From: Solirubrobacteraceae bacterium
GTDB lineage: Bacteria; Actinomycetota; Thermoleophilia; Solirubrobacterales; Solirubrobacteraceae
Length of the DNA: 38,577 nucleotides
Direction: 5' to 3'
Assembly: GCA_017744415.1 (NCBI GenBank)
Contig: JAGIBJ010000069.1
Coordinates: 1-38,577, forward strand
The position numbers and the translations under genes are program-made. How positions within the stretch are numbered: the first letter of the stretch is position 1; every line of letters starts with the position of its first letter. This document shows, piece by piece, positions 1 through 7,766 of this stretch. The notes beneath the pieces are model-generated. The model was not told where the DNA came from. It saw only the letters and a program-made list of their open reading frames with translations, and made no database searches.

Positions 1-1
1 G

Positions 2-469
2 TTCCTCGACGAGCCGACGACGGGCTTCGACCCGCAGGCCCGGCGCCAGGCGTGGGAGATCGTGCAGGCCCTCGCCGGCGGCGGCACCACGGTGCTGCTC
101 ACCACGCACTACCTCGAGGAGGCGCAGGTGCTTGCCGACCGGGTCGTCGTGTTCTCGCGCGGCGAGGTGGTCGAGACCGGCACGCCCGCCGAGCTCGCCG
201 CACGCACCGGCCTCGTCGACATCAGCTACCGGCCGATCGAGGGGCACCCGCTCCCGGACCTCGCCACCGACGCCGACCTCCTCACCGACGGACGCTGGTC
301 GACGAAGGTGCCCGAGGCCGACGTGACGCGCTTCATCGCCGATCTTTCCGGCTGGGCCGTGCGTTCGGGCGTGCAGCTCGCCGAGCTCAACGTCTCCCGC
401 CCGTCGCTCGAAGACATCTACCTCGCGCTCATCACCGAGGAACAGCAGGACGAGGTGCTCGATGCGTGA
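2..469 (+). CDS. ABC transporter ATP-binding protein, C-terminal part (5' truncated)
   Basis: The window opens inside this gene; 155 C-terminal residues are visible. The first residues carry the Walker B and D-loop (FLDEPTTGFDP), followed about 25 residues later by the H-loop (LTTHYLEEA). The Walker A and signature motifs would lie upstream of the window. The tail after the nucleotide-binding core resembles the DrrA/CcmA group of ABC-2 exporters. The stop codon overlaps the start of the next gene, an ABC-2 permease, by 8 bp, so the two are translationally coupled and should form one exporter at the cytoplasmic membrane. The substrate cannot be read from the sequence; family members export drugs, lipids or polysaccharides. 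Confidence 0.93.
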   Translation, partial: FLDEPTTGFDPQARRQAWEIVQALAGGGTTVLLTTHYLEEAQVLADRVVVFSRGEVVETGTPAELAARTGLVDISYRPIEGHPLPDLATDADLLTDGRWSTKVPEADVTRFIADLSGWAVRSGVQLAELNVSRPSLEDIYLALITEEQQDEVLDA

Positions 470-1226
470 TCTCCGCCTCCTCGTCCGCCAGATCGGCTAC
501 GAGCGCCGCAGCTTCTTCCGCAACCCCGCCGCGGCCGGATTCACGCTGATCTTCCCGGTGATGTTCCTCGTGATCTTCGGGCTGCTCTACGGCGGCAAGA
601 CCTACGAGCTCTCGACCGGCACGGTGGACGCGATCCAGTTCCAGCTCGCGCAGATCCTGGTGTTCAGCGTCGTCGGCACCACGTTCGTCGGGCTCGTCAC
701 CGGCCTTGCGATTCGCCGCGACAACGGCGAGCTCAAGCGCAAGCGCGGCACCCCCGTCTCCGCGGCCGTGATCCTCGGCGGCGTGATCGGCAACGGCGTT
801 CTGCTCTCACTGCTGATGAGCGTGCTGGTGGTCGGGCTCTCGGTGATCCTGTTCGGTGCCGACGTGCCGCTCGACCACCTCCCGGCGTTGATCCTCACGT
901 TGGTCGTCGGGGCGCTCACGTTCTGCGCGCTCGGCTGCCTCGTCGCCGCCGCGGTGCCCAACGGCGACTCGGCGAGCGCCACCGCCAACCTCGTCATCTT
1001 CCCGCTCTACTTCCTCTCGGGGATCTTCATCCCCGATCTTCCGAGCGGCATCGAGTCGTTCGCCGGGCACTTCCCGCTGCGCCCGTTCCTGCTGTCGCTC
1101 GCGAGCGTGTTCGACACGCACGCCAGTGCCGGCCCGGACTGGGGACAGCTCGCGATCGTCGCCGTCTGGGGTGTCGTCGCGGCCCTCCTCGCGGTGCGCT
1201 TCTTCCGCTGGATCCCGCGTCGCTAA
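462..1226 (+). CDS. ABC-2 type transporter permease
   Basis: A 254-residue integral membrane protein with about six hydrophobic segments, the first near residues 25-45. A conserved-looking stretch around residues 184-200 (FPLYFLSGIFIPDLP) matches the ABC-2 permease pattern in which FPL..LSG.F.P precedes the last periplasmic loop. It starts with ATG inside the end of the ATPase gene (8-bp overlap), so it is the membrane partner of that ATPase. The length is typical of DrrB-like permeases. A GC-rich hairpin follows the stop codon, consistent with the operon ending here. Substrate unknown. Confidence 0.92.
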   Translation: MRDLRLLVRQIGYERRSFFRNPAAAGFTLIFPVMFLVIFGLLYGGKTYELSTGTVDAIQFQLAQILVFSVVGTTFVGLVTGLAIRRDNGELKRKRGTPVSAAVILGGVIGNGVLLSLLMSVLVVGLSVILFGADVPLDHLPALILTLVVGALTFCALGCLVAAAVPNGDSASATANLVIFPLYFLSGIFIPDLPSGIESFAGHFPLRPFLLSLASVFDTHASAGPDWGQLAIVAVWGVVAALLAVRFFRWIPRR

Positions 1227-1233
1227 CGCGGTC

Positions 1234-1254
1234 CGCGCGCCCGCCTGGCGCGCG
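1234..1254 (+). terminator. Hairpin after the ABC exporter genes
   Basis: An 8-bp perfect GC stem (CGCGCGCC / GGCGCGCG) with a 5-nt loop begins 8 nt after the permease stop. There is no U-tract, as is usual for terminators in high-GC actinobacteria, so this is a candidate only. Confidence 0.45.
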
Positions 1255-1326
1255 TCGTCGCCGGCGCTGCCGACGTGCCACCACGGTCGGTGCGCGTCAC
1301 GTCACAGTGGCCCCCTCTCCTGCGGA

Positions 1327-1332
1327 TAGGGT
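1327..1332 (+). promoter_or_regulatory. Candidate -10 box (TAGGGT) for the acyl-CoA reductase gene
   Basis: TAGGGT lies 24 nt before the ATG at 1357. A strong Shine-Dalgarno sequence (GAGGAGG) lies just before the start, so a short leader is expected. No convincing -35 box is visible. Confidence 0.35.
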
Positions 1333-1356
1333 GGCGAGGAACCCCCGAGGAGGACG

Positions 1357-3351
1357 ATGTCGATCTTCTTGACCGGCGCCACTGGCCTGATCGGTCGGCA
1401 CCTCGCCGAGGTGCTGCTCCGCGACACCGACGCGACCCTGCACCTCCTGGTGCGCGAGGCCTCGTTGCCGAAGCTGGAAGCGCTCATCGAGAAGTGGCCC
1501 GCGGGTGCGCGGGATCGCGTCGTCCCAGTCGTCGGTGACCTCGATGCCCCCGCGCTCGGCCTCGACCGCGACTGGATCCGCGAGCACGCCGGCAAGATCG
1601 AGCACTTCTTCCACCTCGCCGCGCTCTACGACCTCTCGGCCACCGCTGCCGAGAACGCACGCGCGAACGTCTACGGCACCCGTCACGCGGTCGACGCCGC
1701 CGGCCTCCTCGATGTCGGTTGCCTGCACCACGTGAGCTCGGTCGCCGTTGCCGGCCGCTTCGACGGCGTCTTCCGCGAGGACATGTTCGACGAGGGCCAG
1801 GATCTCCCCACCGCCTACCACCGCACCAAGTTCGAGGCCGAGCGCATCGTCCGTGACGAGAACGACGTGCCGTGGCGCATCTACCGGCCGTCGATCGTGC
1901 TCGGCAACTCGTGGACGGGCGTGATGGACAAGGTCGACGGGCCGTACTACCTCTTCCCGCTGATCCGCCGCCTCAAGTCGATCGTGCCGCCGTGGGTGCC
2001 GGTCGTCGCCCCGGATGTCGGCGACACCAACGTCGTGTCGGTCGACTACGTCGCCGAGGCGATCGCTCACCTCGGGCTGCAGCCCGGCCTCGAGGGCCGC
2101 GCGTTCCATCTCACGAACCCGGCGCCGCAGCGCGTCGTCGACGTGTGGAACGCGTTCGCCGCGGCCGCCGGCGCGCCGCAGATCTCGGCCGCCGTCGATC
2201 GCCGCCTCACCTCGTTCGTCCCAAGCGAAGCCGTCGACCTCGTCGTCCGCGGCAGCACCCTCAAGCCGCTGCGCAAGCTCGCCACCGAACCGTTCGGCAT
2301 TCCCGAGGAGGTGATCGGCGAGCTCGCGTTCGCACCCGTGTTCGACTCCGCCGACGCGCGCCGCATCCTCGCCGCCGCCAGCATCGATCCGCCGCACCTC
2401 GAGGACTACGCCGGGCGGCTCTGGGAGTACTGGGACCAGCACATGGATCCGGTCCGCCCGAAGGTCGGGCGCAAGCAGAAGGCCGCGCTGCGCGGCAAGA
2501 CGGTGCTCGTCACCGGTGCGTCCAGCGGCATCGGCCGCGCCACCGCGCTCAAGGTGGCCGCGGCCGGCGGCGTGCCGCTGCTCGTCTCGCGCGGCCGCGA
2601 GAAGCTCGAGGAGGTGCGGTCCGAGATCGAGGAGCAGGGCGGCACCGCGCACGTGCACCCGTGCGACCTCTCCGACCTCGAAGCCATTGACCGGCTCGTC
2701 GAGGAAGTCACGAACGAGCATCAGGTCGACGTGCTCGTCAACAACGCCGGCCGCTCGATCCGCCGCTCCGTCGCGCTCAGCTACGACCGCTTCCACGACT
2801 TCGAGCGCACCATGCACCTCAACTACTTCGCCCCCGTGCGGCTCACCCTCGGCCTGTTGCCGTTCATGGTCGAGCAGGGCTACGGCAGCGTCGTGAACGT
2901 GACCACCATCGGCGTCACCACGCTGATCCCGCGCTTCTCGGCCTACATTGCGAGCAAGTCGGCGCTCGACGCGTTCAGCCAGGTGATCAACAGCGAGATG
3001 GTCTCCAACAAGGTCACCATCACGTCCGTCCGCATGCCCCTCGTGCGCACGCCGATGATCGCCCCGACGAAGGCCTACGACTACTTCCCGGCGATCAGCC
3101 CGGACGAAGCCGCCGACCTCATCATCGAAGGCATTGCCGACAAGAAGCGCACCGTCGACACCGGCATGGGCCACTTCTCGCAGGTGCTTCACGCCACCAC
3201 GCCGCGCTTCGCCGACCGCGTCAAGCACATCGGCTTCCGCCTCTTCCCCGACTCCAACGCCGCGCTCGGCGCAGCGAACGATTCCAAGGACTCCCAGGGC
3301 ACGCTCGAGCAGCGCGTCGTGGCCGCGCTGCTTCGCGGCATCCACCTCTGA
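1357..3351 (+). CDS. Fatty acyl-CoA reductase, two SDR domains (AcrA1/FarA-like)
   Basis: A 664-residue protein made of two fused short-chain dehydrogenase domains. The N-terminal extended SDR domain (1-370) begins with the nucleotide-binding TGATGLIG (6-13) and has YHRTK (154-158) as the Tyr-Lys pair. The C-terminal classical SDR domain (380-664) has TGASSGIG (386-393), NNAG (462-465) and YIASK (530-534). Length, domain order and many motifs (DKVDGPYY, RFHDFERTM, MPLVRTPMIAPTK) match the Marinobacter fatty acyl-CoA reductase Maqu_2220 (about 660 residues) and mycobacterial AcrA1 as I remember them. The family reduces long-chain acyl-CoA via the aldehyde to the fatty alcohol with NADPH, supplying wax-ester or alcohol synthesis. 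In the second domain the usual catalytic Ser position reads Thr (NVTTIG). A clear GAGGAGG ribosome site fixes the start. It appears monocistronic. Confidence 0.9.
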   Translation: MSIFLTGATGLIGRHLAEVLLRDTDATLHLLVREASLPKLEALIEKWPAGARDRVVPVVGDLDAPALGLDRDWIREHAGKIEHFFHLAALYDLSATAAENARANVYGTRHAVDAAGLLDVGCLHHVSSVAVAGRFDGVFREDMFDEGQDLPTAYHRTKFEAERIVRDENDVPWRIYRPSIVLGNSWTGVMDKVDGPYYLFPLIRRLKSIVPPWVPVVAPDVGDTNVVSVDYVAEAIAHLGLQPGLEGRAFHLTNPAPQRVVDVWNAFAAAAGAPQISAAVDRRLTSFVPSEAVDLVVRGSTLKPLRKLATEPFGIPEEVIGELAFAPVFDSADARRILAAASIDPPHLEDYAGRLWEYWDQHMDPVRPKVGRKQKAALRGKTVLVTGASSGIGRATALKVAAAGGVPLLVSRGREKLEEVRSEIEEQGGTAHVHPCDLSDLEAIDRLVEEVTNEHQVDVLVNNAGRSIRRSVALSYDRFHDFERTMHLNYFAPVRLTLGLLPFMVEQGYGSVVNVTTIGVTTLIPRFSAYIASKSALDAFSQVINSEMVSNKVTITSVRMPLVRTPMIAPTKAYDYFPAISPDEAADLIIEGIADKKRTVDTGMGHFSQVLHATTPRFADRVKHIGFRLFPDSNAALGAANDSKDSQGTLEQRVVAALLRGIHL

Positions 3352-3430
3352 GTACTTCCTCATCGCACGGCCGGCCGACGGCGGTTGACCTGGGCGCCTC
3401 GCCGGAGTCGACGTAGCGTCGGCCTCGATC

Positions 3431-4801
3431 GTGCTGCCATCGCTCCTGCATTTCCCGCTGGCCAGCGAGCCCGGCTTCGCCCCCGGGTCGTCGGAGCCGC
3501 TGCTCTACGTCCTCGGGGGGCTCTCCCTGCTGGTGGCGATGCTCGCCTTGTCGAATCAGCGGGGAAAGCTCTACAGCGCGAGCCTCGTGTACCTCACGAT
3601 GGGCGTGGGGGTAGCCGTCACCGTCGAGGTCCTCGACGTCCGATGGCTCGATCCGGTGCGCGACGCATCGACGATCGCGCACGCGAGCGAGCTCGCCGTC
3701 ATCGTCGCGCTGTTCGCGACCGGCCTCTCGATCGAGCGACGCCTCGGCTGGGCGGGCTGGGCTTCGGCCTGGCGGCTCCTCGGCGTGGTGATGCCGCTGA
3801 CGATCGTCGCGGTCGCAGGCTGGGGTGTCGCGGTGATGGGACTCTCGATCGGCGCAGCCATCGTGCTTGCCGCCGCGCTCGCCCCGACTGATCCGGTTCT
3901 CGCCGGCGACCTGGGGGTCGGGCCACCGGGCGAGCCGGACGACAGCGAGCCGCGCTTCGCGCTCACCTCCGAGGCGGGCTTCAACGACGGGCTCGCGTTC
4001 CCGTTCGTGATGCTCGGCCTCCTGCTGGCCGGGCCGACCGCGAGCGAACGATGGGTGCCCTCGTGGGTGCTGGGTGATGTCGTCTGGGGCTTGTCCGTCG
4101 CGTTCGCGATCGGCGCGGCTCTGGGATCGGCACTCGGCGCGGTCTATCGACGCTGGCGCAGCGCCGGCCACGTGAGGGTGACGTTCGATGCGTGGATCGC
4201 GCTCGCCGCCGTGCTCGCCATCTACGGCGTCACCGAACTGGTCGACGGCTACGGGTTCGTCGCTGCGTTCGTCGCCGGCTTGGCGTTCAACCGCGCCGAG
4301 GATGACGAGGATGCCGACCGTCGTGTGCATCGCGGAGGCCTGCTTGCCGAGAAGGTCGGCGAACTCGCGCTCGTGCTGCTCGTCGGAAGCCTGTTGTCGA
4401 CGAGGGGCGTCCAGTTGCCGGGCGCGGGCGGGTGGGCGCTCGTGGTGCTGCTGCTCGTCGTCATCCGGCCGGTCGCGACGCTGCTCGCGTTTGCAGGTTC
4501 GCCGCTGGCGCTCCGCGAGCGGCTGTTCATCGGATGGTTCGGGGTGCGCGGCATCGGGTCGGTCTACTACGCGGCCTTCGCGAGCAGCGCCGCCGTGCTC
4601 CCGGCGAACGAAGCGAGGGTCATCCTGTGGACCGTGCTCGTCGCCGCCACGGCATCGATCGTCGCCCACGGGCTGACCGCTGAACCGCTGCAACGCTTGC
4701 TGGCAGAGCCTCCGACCGAGGGTGATCGTGACGCTGCTCGACGGGAACGCACGAAACGCACCGAAGTCGCCGAGGAGCGCGGCGCGCGCGATCAGCCGTA
4801 G
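3431..4801 (+). CDS. Cation:proton antiporter, CPA1/NhaP type
   Basis: A 456-residue polytopic membrane protein with about 12 hydrophobic segments and a short charged C-terminal tail. The ion-binding signatures of the CPA1 family are present: PTDPVLAGD at 152-160 and the Glu-x3-Asn-Asp motif (EAGFNDGLAF) at 181-190. The family exchanges Na+ or K+ for H+ across the cytoplasmic membrane; which ion is used here cannot be read. The start is GTG at 3431 without a good Shine-Dalgarno sequence; a TAGCGT at 3414-3419 could be a -10 box giving a very short leader. The 3' end overlaps the convergent Nudix gene by 10 bp. Confidence 0.9.
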   Translation: MLPSLLHFPLASEPGFAPGSSEPLLYVLGGLSLLVAMLALSNQRGKLYSASLVYLTMGVGVAVTVEVLDVRWLDPVRDASTIAHASELAVIVALFATGLSIERRLGWAGWASAWRLLGVVMPLTIVAVAGWGVAVMGLSIGAAIVLAAALAPTDPVLAGDLGVGPPGEPDDSEPRFALTSEAGFNDGLAFPFVMLGLLLAGPTASERWVPSWVLGDVVWGLSVAFAIGAALGSALGAVYRRWRSAGHVRVTFDAWIALAAVLAIYGVTELVDGYGFVAAFVAGLAFNRAEDDEDADRRVHRGGLLAEKVGELALVLLVGSLLSTRGVQLPGAGGWALVVLLLVVIRPVATLLAFAGSPLALRERLFIGWFGVRGIGSVYYAAFASSAAVLPANEARVILWTVLVAATASIVAHGLTAEPLQRLLAEPPTEGDRDAARRERTKRTEVAEERGARDQP

Positions 4802-5421
4802 GCGAGTGCGGCGCCGGGGATCACCGGCGCGAGACGGACGAGGAGTTCGTCGAGGATGCGGGCCGTGGCTCCCCACACCTGGCGCTCCTCGTCGATCGGG
4901 AACACCGGCATGTCGAGGCGCTCGCCGCCCTCGGGGCGCTGGTAGGTGTGGATGTAGCGGACGGCCACGAGCTCGGTGAGCAGCGGCTCGGCGACCTCGG
5001 CGACCTCGCTCACCTGCGCAACCCAAGCGGGCGGCGCATTGATGATCCCGACGAACGGGGTGATCGCGTAGCCGGTGCGGTAGGTGGTGGTGGGCGGGAG
5101 GCTGCCGATGATCTCGACGAGGTCGGCGGCGACGCCGATCTCCTCGTGCGCCTCACGCAGCGCGGTCTCGCGGGGCCCGGCATCCTGCGGCTCGGGTCGG
5201 CCGCCGGGGAAGGAGAACTCCCCAGCGTGCTTCGTGAGATCGGGGCTGCGGCGGGTGAGGACGACCCGCAGGCCATCGGCGGACGGGATCAGCGGCACGA
5301 GCACCGACGCCGGGCGGTCGCCTTCCATCGGCTGCCAGATGCGGCGGGCGTGCTCGCGCGGCCCGCGGGCGATCAGCTCCGCGAGCTCGGCGGCGCTCGG
5401 CGTGGCGCCGGCCCCGCTCAC
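4792..5421 (-). CDS. Nudix hydrolase, CoA pyrophosphatase (NudL/UPF0035) type
   Basis: A 209-residue Nudix enzyme. It contains the UPF0035 motif of coenzyme A pyrophosphatases (LTRRSPDLTKHAGEFSFPGG, about 55-74) running into the Nudix box, with REAHEEIGV at 89-97 carrying the metal-binding glutamates. The family cleaves CoA and acyl-CoA to 4'-phosphopantetheine derivatives and 3',5'-ADP. The GTG start at 5421 is chosen because GTGA overlaps the stop of the upstream osmC-like gene by 4 bp, the usual coupling in this window. A longer reading to 5493 adds 24 low-complexity residues inside the upstream gene and is less likely. Substrate specificity is a family inference. Confidence 0.88.
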   Translation of the reverse strand: MSGAGATPSAAELAELIARGPREHARRIWQPMEGDRPASVLVPLIPSADGLRVVLTRRSPDLTKHAGEFSFPGGRPEPQDAGPRETALREAHEEIGVAADLVEIIGSLPPTTTYRTGYAITPFVGIINAPPAWVAQVSEVAEVAEPLLTELVAVRYIHTYQRPEGGERLDMPVFPIDEERQVWGATARILDELLVRLAPVIPGAALAYG

Positions 5422-5822
5422 GCCGTGGCTGCGCGGCGCTCCACGCGCTCGGTGAACATCGCCTCGCCCTCGAGCGTGCGGTGGATCGGGCACTTCGCCG
5501 CGATCACCTGGAGCTTGTCGACCTGCTCGGGCGTGAGGTGGTCGGGGAGACCGAGCACCATCTCGAACTGTGTCGGGGCCCCGCGCTCGGCCGGCTGGAA
5601 CTCGACCTCGATGGTGAGGTCGTCGAGGTTCCAGCCCTTGCGCTGCGCGTAGAGCTGCATCGTGATGGCGGTGCAGCTCACGAGCGAGGCGGCGAGCAGC
5701 TCCTGGGGCGTCGGGCCCGAACCCGTGCCGCCCTTCTCGGTCGGCTCATCGCTGACGAGCTTGTAGTTCCCGACCTCGATGACGTGCTTGAAGCCCCCTT
5801 GGGCATGAGACACCGCTCGCAT
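5418..5822 (-). CDS. OsmC/Ohr family peroxiredoxin-like protein
   Basis: A 134-residue OsmC-fold protein. The two reactive cysteines of the family are present: Cys50 in the buried helix (LVSCTAITMQ) and Cys111 (AKCPIHRTL), about 60 residues apart as in OsmC/Ohr proteins. Such enzymes reduce organic hydroperoxides using dithiols. The sequence TGSGPTPQELL at 33-43 matches the start of the long central helix region. It is the first gene of a two-gene minus-strand unit with the Nudix hydrolase (4-bp overlap). The ATG at 5822 is the only good start. Confidence 0.9.
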   Translation of the reverse strand: MRAVSHAQGGFKHVIEVGNYKLVSDEPTEKGGTGSGPTPQELLAASLVSCTAITMQLYAQRKGWNLDDLTIEVEFQPAERGAPTQFEMVLGLPDHLTPEQVDKLQVIAAKCPIHRTLEGEAMFTERVERRAATA

Positions 5823-5918
5823 ACACCGGACTTTAGCTGGGTTGCGCGGGCGGCCTTGCGGGGCTGCTGACGAACCGTCCAGCGCGCGCGACGGGGGTCC
5901 GTCACAGGCGCCGGCGGC

Positions 5919-6503
5919 CTACTGGCGGAAGCCGAAATCGGTGGTGTACGTGAGGCCCGACGACTTCGCCGCGGCGGTCGCGAGCGGGGCGCCTGCGGCG
6001 ATCCCGATGCCGATCTCGGTGAAGCTCGAATCGAGGATGTTGCGCTTGTGGCCTGGAGAGTGCATCCACGCATCGACGATCGACGCGGGCGTTGCCTGGT
6101 CGCCCGTGCCCCAGGCGATGTTCTCGCCGAGGCTCCAGCGATGAGCGCCCTTCGTGTACTTCACCTTCTGCACGCGCGACGAAAGGGTGGACCCGCTCGG
6201 CGACACGTGGTCGAAGAACTGCTGCTTCACCATGATCTTGGAGAAGCCGCGGGCGGCCTTGGCGAGCTTCTTGTGCGACTTCAGCGGCTTCAGGCCGGCG
6301 TCGGCGCGCTCCTCGTTGAGGAGGCAGAGCGTGGCCTTGCTCATCGCCTTGGCCGAGATGGTCCCCGGCGCCGCGTCGGCGTTGGCGCAGGAGCTGGCTG
6401 CTGCCGCCGGGCTCGCAGTGAGGAGCCCGGCGGTCAGCGCCATGGCGATGATCGATGAGAACGTCCGTGCCCGCATAGGTCTCGCTCGCAGCGCAAGAGA
6501 CAT
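5919..6503 (-). CDS. Secreted CAP-domain (SCP/PR1, YkwD-like) protein
   Basis: A 194-residue protein with a basic N terminus and hydrophobic signal peptide (about 12-35, SPAAAA before the probable cleavage) followed by a CAP domain from about residue 55. CAP hallmarks are visible: FDHVSPSG, GENIAWG and WMHSPGHKRNIL, then a FTEIGIG strand. Two Cys (39 and 59) could form a disulfide near the mature N terminus. Bacterial members are secreted; their biochemical role is poorly defined. The start at 6503 is preferred over the internal ATG nine codons later because GAGAGG lies 5 nt before it. No operon partner is evident. Confidence 0.9.
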   Translation of the reverse strand: MSLALRARPMRARTFSSIIAMALTAGLLTASPAAAASSCANADAAPGTISAKAMSKATLCLLNEERADAGLKPLKSHKKLAKAARGFSKIMVKQQFFDHVSPSGSTLSSRVQKVKYTKGAHRWSLGENIAWGTGDQATPASIVDAWMHSPGHKRNILDSSFTEIGIGIAAGAPLATAAAKSSGLTYTTDFGFRQ

Positions 6504-6747
6504 CCGTGCCTCTCGTTCGGGTGACGCTGCGATTGCTCTCTCATTCGGGTTGGGAAATGGATTGCAAAACCCCCGATCGCGACTTCTGGACGTTCGTCGG
6601 CGATGCGTTCGGACGGTTGTCCAGCGAAGGTGGTAACGACGGACACCTGTCCATTGCCGCCGCGCCAGCCACGAAAGACTGCTTAGTGGTCTGTCGCACG
6701 GTCGCGGGACTCCTCGAGCGGCGTGACGCGTCCGTCGTCCGGCCCCG

Positions 6748-6753
6748 TACGCT
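6748..6753 (+). promoter_or_regulatory. Candidate -10 box (TACGCT) for the tRNA-Pro/tRNA-Arg unit
   Basis: TACGCT ends 15 nt before the first base of tRNA-Pro. A possible -35 (GTGACG, 6723-6728) lies 19 bp upstream. The two tRNA genes 15 nt apart would be one transcript. The rest of 6504-6768 holds no gene I can support. Confidence 0.4.
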
Positions 6754-6768
6754 GTGTGGGCATCCGCG

Positions 6769-6842
6769 CGGGGCGTGGCGCAGCCTGGTAGCGCGCCTGC
6801 TTTGGGAGCAGGAGGTCCTCGGTTCGAATCCGGGCGCCCCGA
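6769..6842 (+). tRNA. tRNA-Pro (anticodon UGG)
   Basis: A full cloverleaf can be folded. The 7-bp acceptor is CGGGGCG / CGCCCCG. The anticodon stem CCTGC/GCAGG encloses TTTGGGA, giving anticodon TGG at 6803-6805. The T arm carries TTCGAAT. The discriminator is A and CCA is not encoded. It reads CCA and, by wobble, other Pro codons. Confidence 0.96.
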
Positions 6843-6856
6843 TCAGACGGATGCGA

Positions 6857-6930
6857 GCCCCGGTAGCTCAGCTGGATAGAGCGGCAGATTTCTACTCTGC
6901 GGGTCGGGGGTTCGAATCCCTCCCGGGGTG
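6857..6930 (+). tRNA. tRNA-Arg (anticodon UCU)
   Basis: The cloverleaf has acceptor GCCCCGG / CCGGGGT (one G-U pair) and anticodon stem GCAGA/TCTGC around TTTCTAC, giving anticodon TCT at 6891-6893. The T loop is TTCGAAT and the discriminator is G. CCA is not encoded. It decodes AGA/AGG, which are rare in this GC-rich sequence. It follows tRNA-Pro by 14 nt and is probably co-transcribed. Confidence 0.96.
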
Positions 6931-6971
6931 CTCATGCGGGCACCCGGCGAGGCGATGGCCGAGCCGAAGCA

Positions 6972-7002
6972 GGCGCCGCTGAGGCGTGAGCGTCGCGGCG
7001 CC
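6972..7002. terminator. Hairpin between tRNA-Arg and the convergent DUF1643 gene
   Basis: GGCGCCGC (6972-6979) pairs with GCGGCGCC (6995-7002) across a 15-nt loop. Its place between two convergent transcription units suggests a bidirectional terminator. Confidence 0.45.
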
Positions 7003-7004
7003 GC

Positions 7005-7544
7005 TCAGGACGGCAGCGTGATCGCGCGGCCGCTGAACGCGTCGACCGGTGCGGTGAGCGCCGGGACGTAGAGCGGGTGGCGCGGGTGGCCGTCTTTGGT
7101 GCGCCCGAGGACGGCGAGCTCGGTGCCGGAGCGGGCGACCCGGGTGCGGACGGCGCTCGCGCGGTCGTCGACGGTGCGGTGGGCGCCCCAGGCTTCGACG
7201 ATGAGGTCGCAGCGCTCGGCAAGCTCATCGAGGGCCTCGTCGGCGCCGTCGGCGTTGCGCGAGGTCGCGGTCGTGAGGGTGAGGATGCGCGGGTCGGTGG
7301 AGCGCAGCGTGAACAGGTTGGCGACGAGGAGGCCGCCGAAGCCCCAGTCGCGGGCGAAGGTGGTGCAGCGGCCGATGGTCGCGTCGTCACGGGCGTGATC
7401 GGCCGTCGACGGGTTGAGCATCACGAAGCCGACGAGCGGGCCTTCGTCCCAGTGGCGCTCGAGGAGCAGACGGTGCCGGCTGCAGCGCGAGAACCTGGCC
7501 GAGCGGCGAACCGCGGTGAACTGCGTGGGGGGCGCAATCGGCAT
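7005..7544 (-). CDS. DUF1643 family protein
   Basis: A protein of about 179 residues that matches the DUF1643 pattern. It has LNPSTADHARDDATI near the N terminus, then WGFGGLLVANLFTLRSTDP, a WG motif in the middle (VEAWGAH) and GHPRHPLYVP near the C terminus. The family is widespread and of unknown function, and no catalytic activity can be assigned from sequence. The ATG at 7544 is chosen because the conserved domain starts soon after it. A longer reading from GTG at 7601 is possible and neither has a strong ribosome site. The gene lies antisense between tRNA-Arg and tRNA-His with no operon partner. Confidence 0.8.
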   Translation of the reverse strand: MPIAPPTQFTAVRRSARFSRCSRHRLLLERHWDEGPLVGFVMLNPSTADHARDDATIGRCTTFARDWGFGGLLVANLFTLRSTDPRILTLTTATSRNADGADEALDELAERCDLIVEAWGAHRTVDDRASAVRTRVARSGTELAVLGRTKDGHPRHPLYVPALTAPVDAFSGRAITLPS

Positions 7545-7632
7545 CGGATGCCCGAGGGTACCGGGCGCGCGGGCCCATCGGCGGTCCGCCACGCGCTGCA
7601 CGGCCCGCCCAGCTATATTTCGTCGCGTCGCG

Positions 7633-7705
7633 GTGGGCGTAGCTCAGTTGGTAGAGCTCCTGGTTGTGGTCCAGGCGGTCGCGGGTTCGAGCCCCGTCGC
7701 TCACC
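7633..7705 (+). tRNA. tRNA-His (anticodon GUG)
   Basis: The cloverleaf has acceptor GTGGGCG / CGCTCAC and anticodon stem CCTGG/CCAGG around TTGTGGT, giving anticodon GTG. The T arm has TTCGAGC. The base before position 1 (G at 7632) can pair with the discriminator C at 7705, the extra G-1:C73 pair specific to tRNA-His. CCA is not encoded. A strong hairpin follows 13 nt downstream. Confidence 0.96.
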
Positions 7706-7718
7706 CCTCGTGATGTTC

Positions 7719-7744
7719 CGAAGCCCCGCCGATGCGGGGCTTCG
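7719..7744 (+). terminator. Strong terminator hairpin after tRNA-His
   Basis: An 11-bp perfect stem (CGAAGCCCCGC / GCGGGGCTTCG) with a 4-nt CGAT loop lies between tRNA-His and the convergent deacetylase gene. It is symmetric enough to act in both directions. Confidence 0.75.
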
Positions 7745-7766
7745 CTCGTTCTGGAGCGTCGCGCGC

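Noticed and set aside
1297-3363. A 688-codon antisense open frame opposite the acyl-CoA reductase gene
   Set aside because: Codon-position GC bias fits the plus-strand gene, and the antisense product shows no family motifs.
6506-6982. An open frame spanning both tRNA-Pro and tRNA-Arg on the plus strand
   Set aside because: Its C-terminal half is the translation of two tRNA genes (the typical VAQLDRA...GRGFESL artefact); no protein-like features elsewhere.
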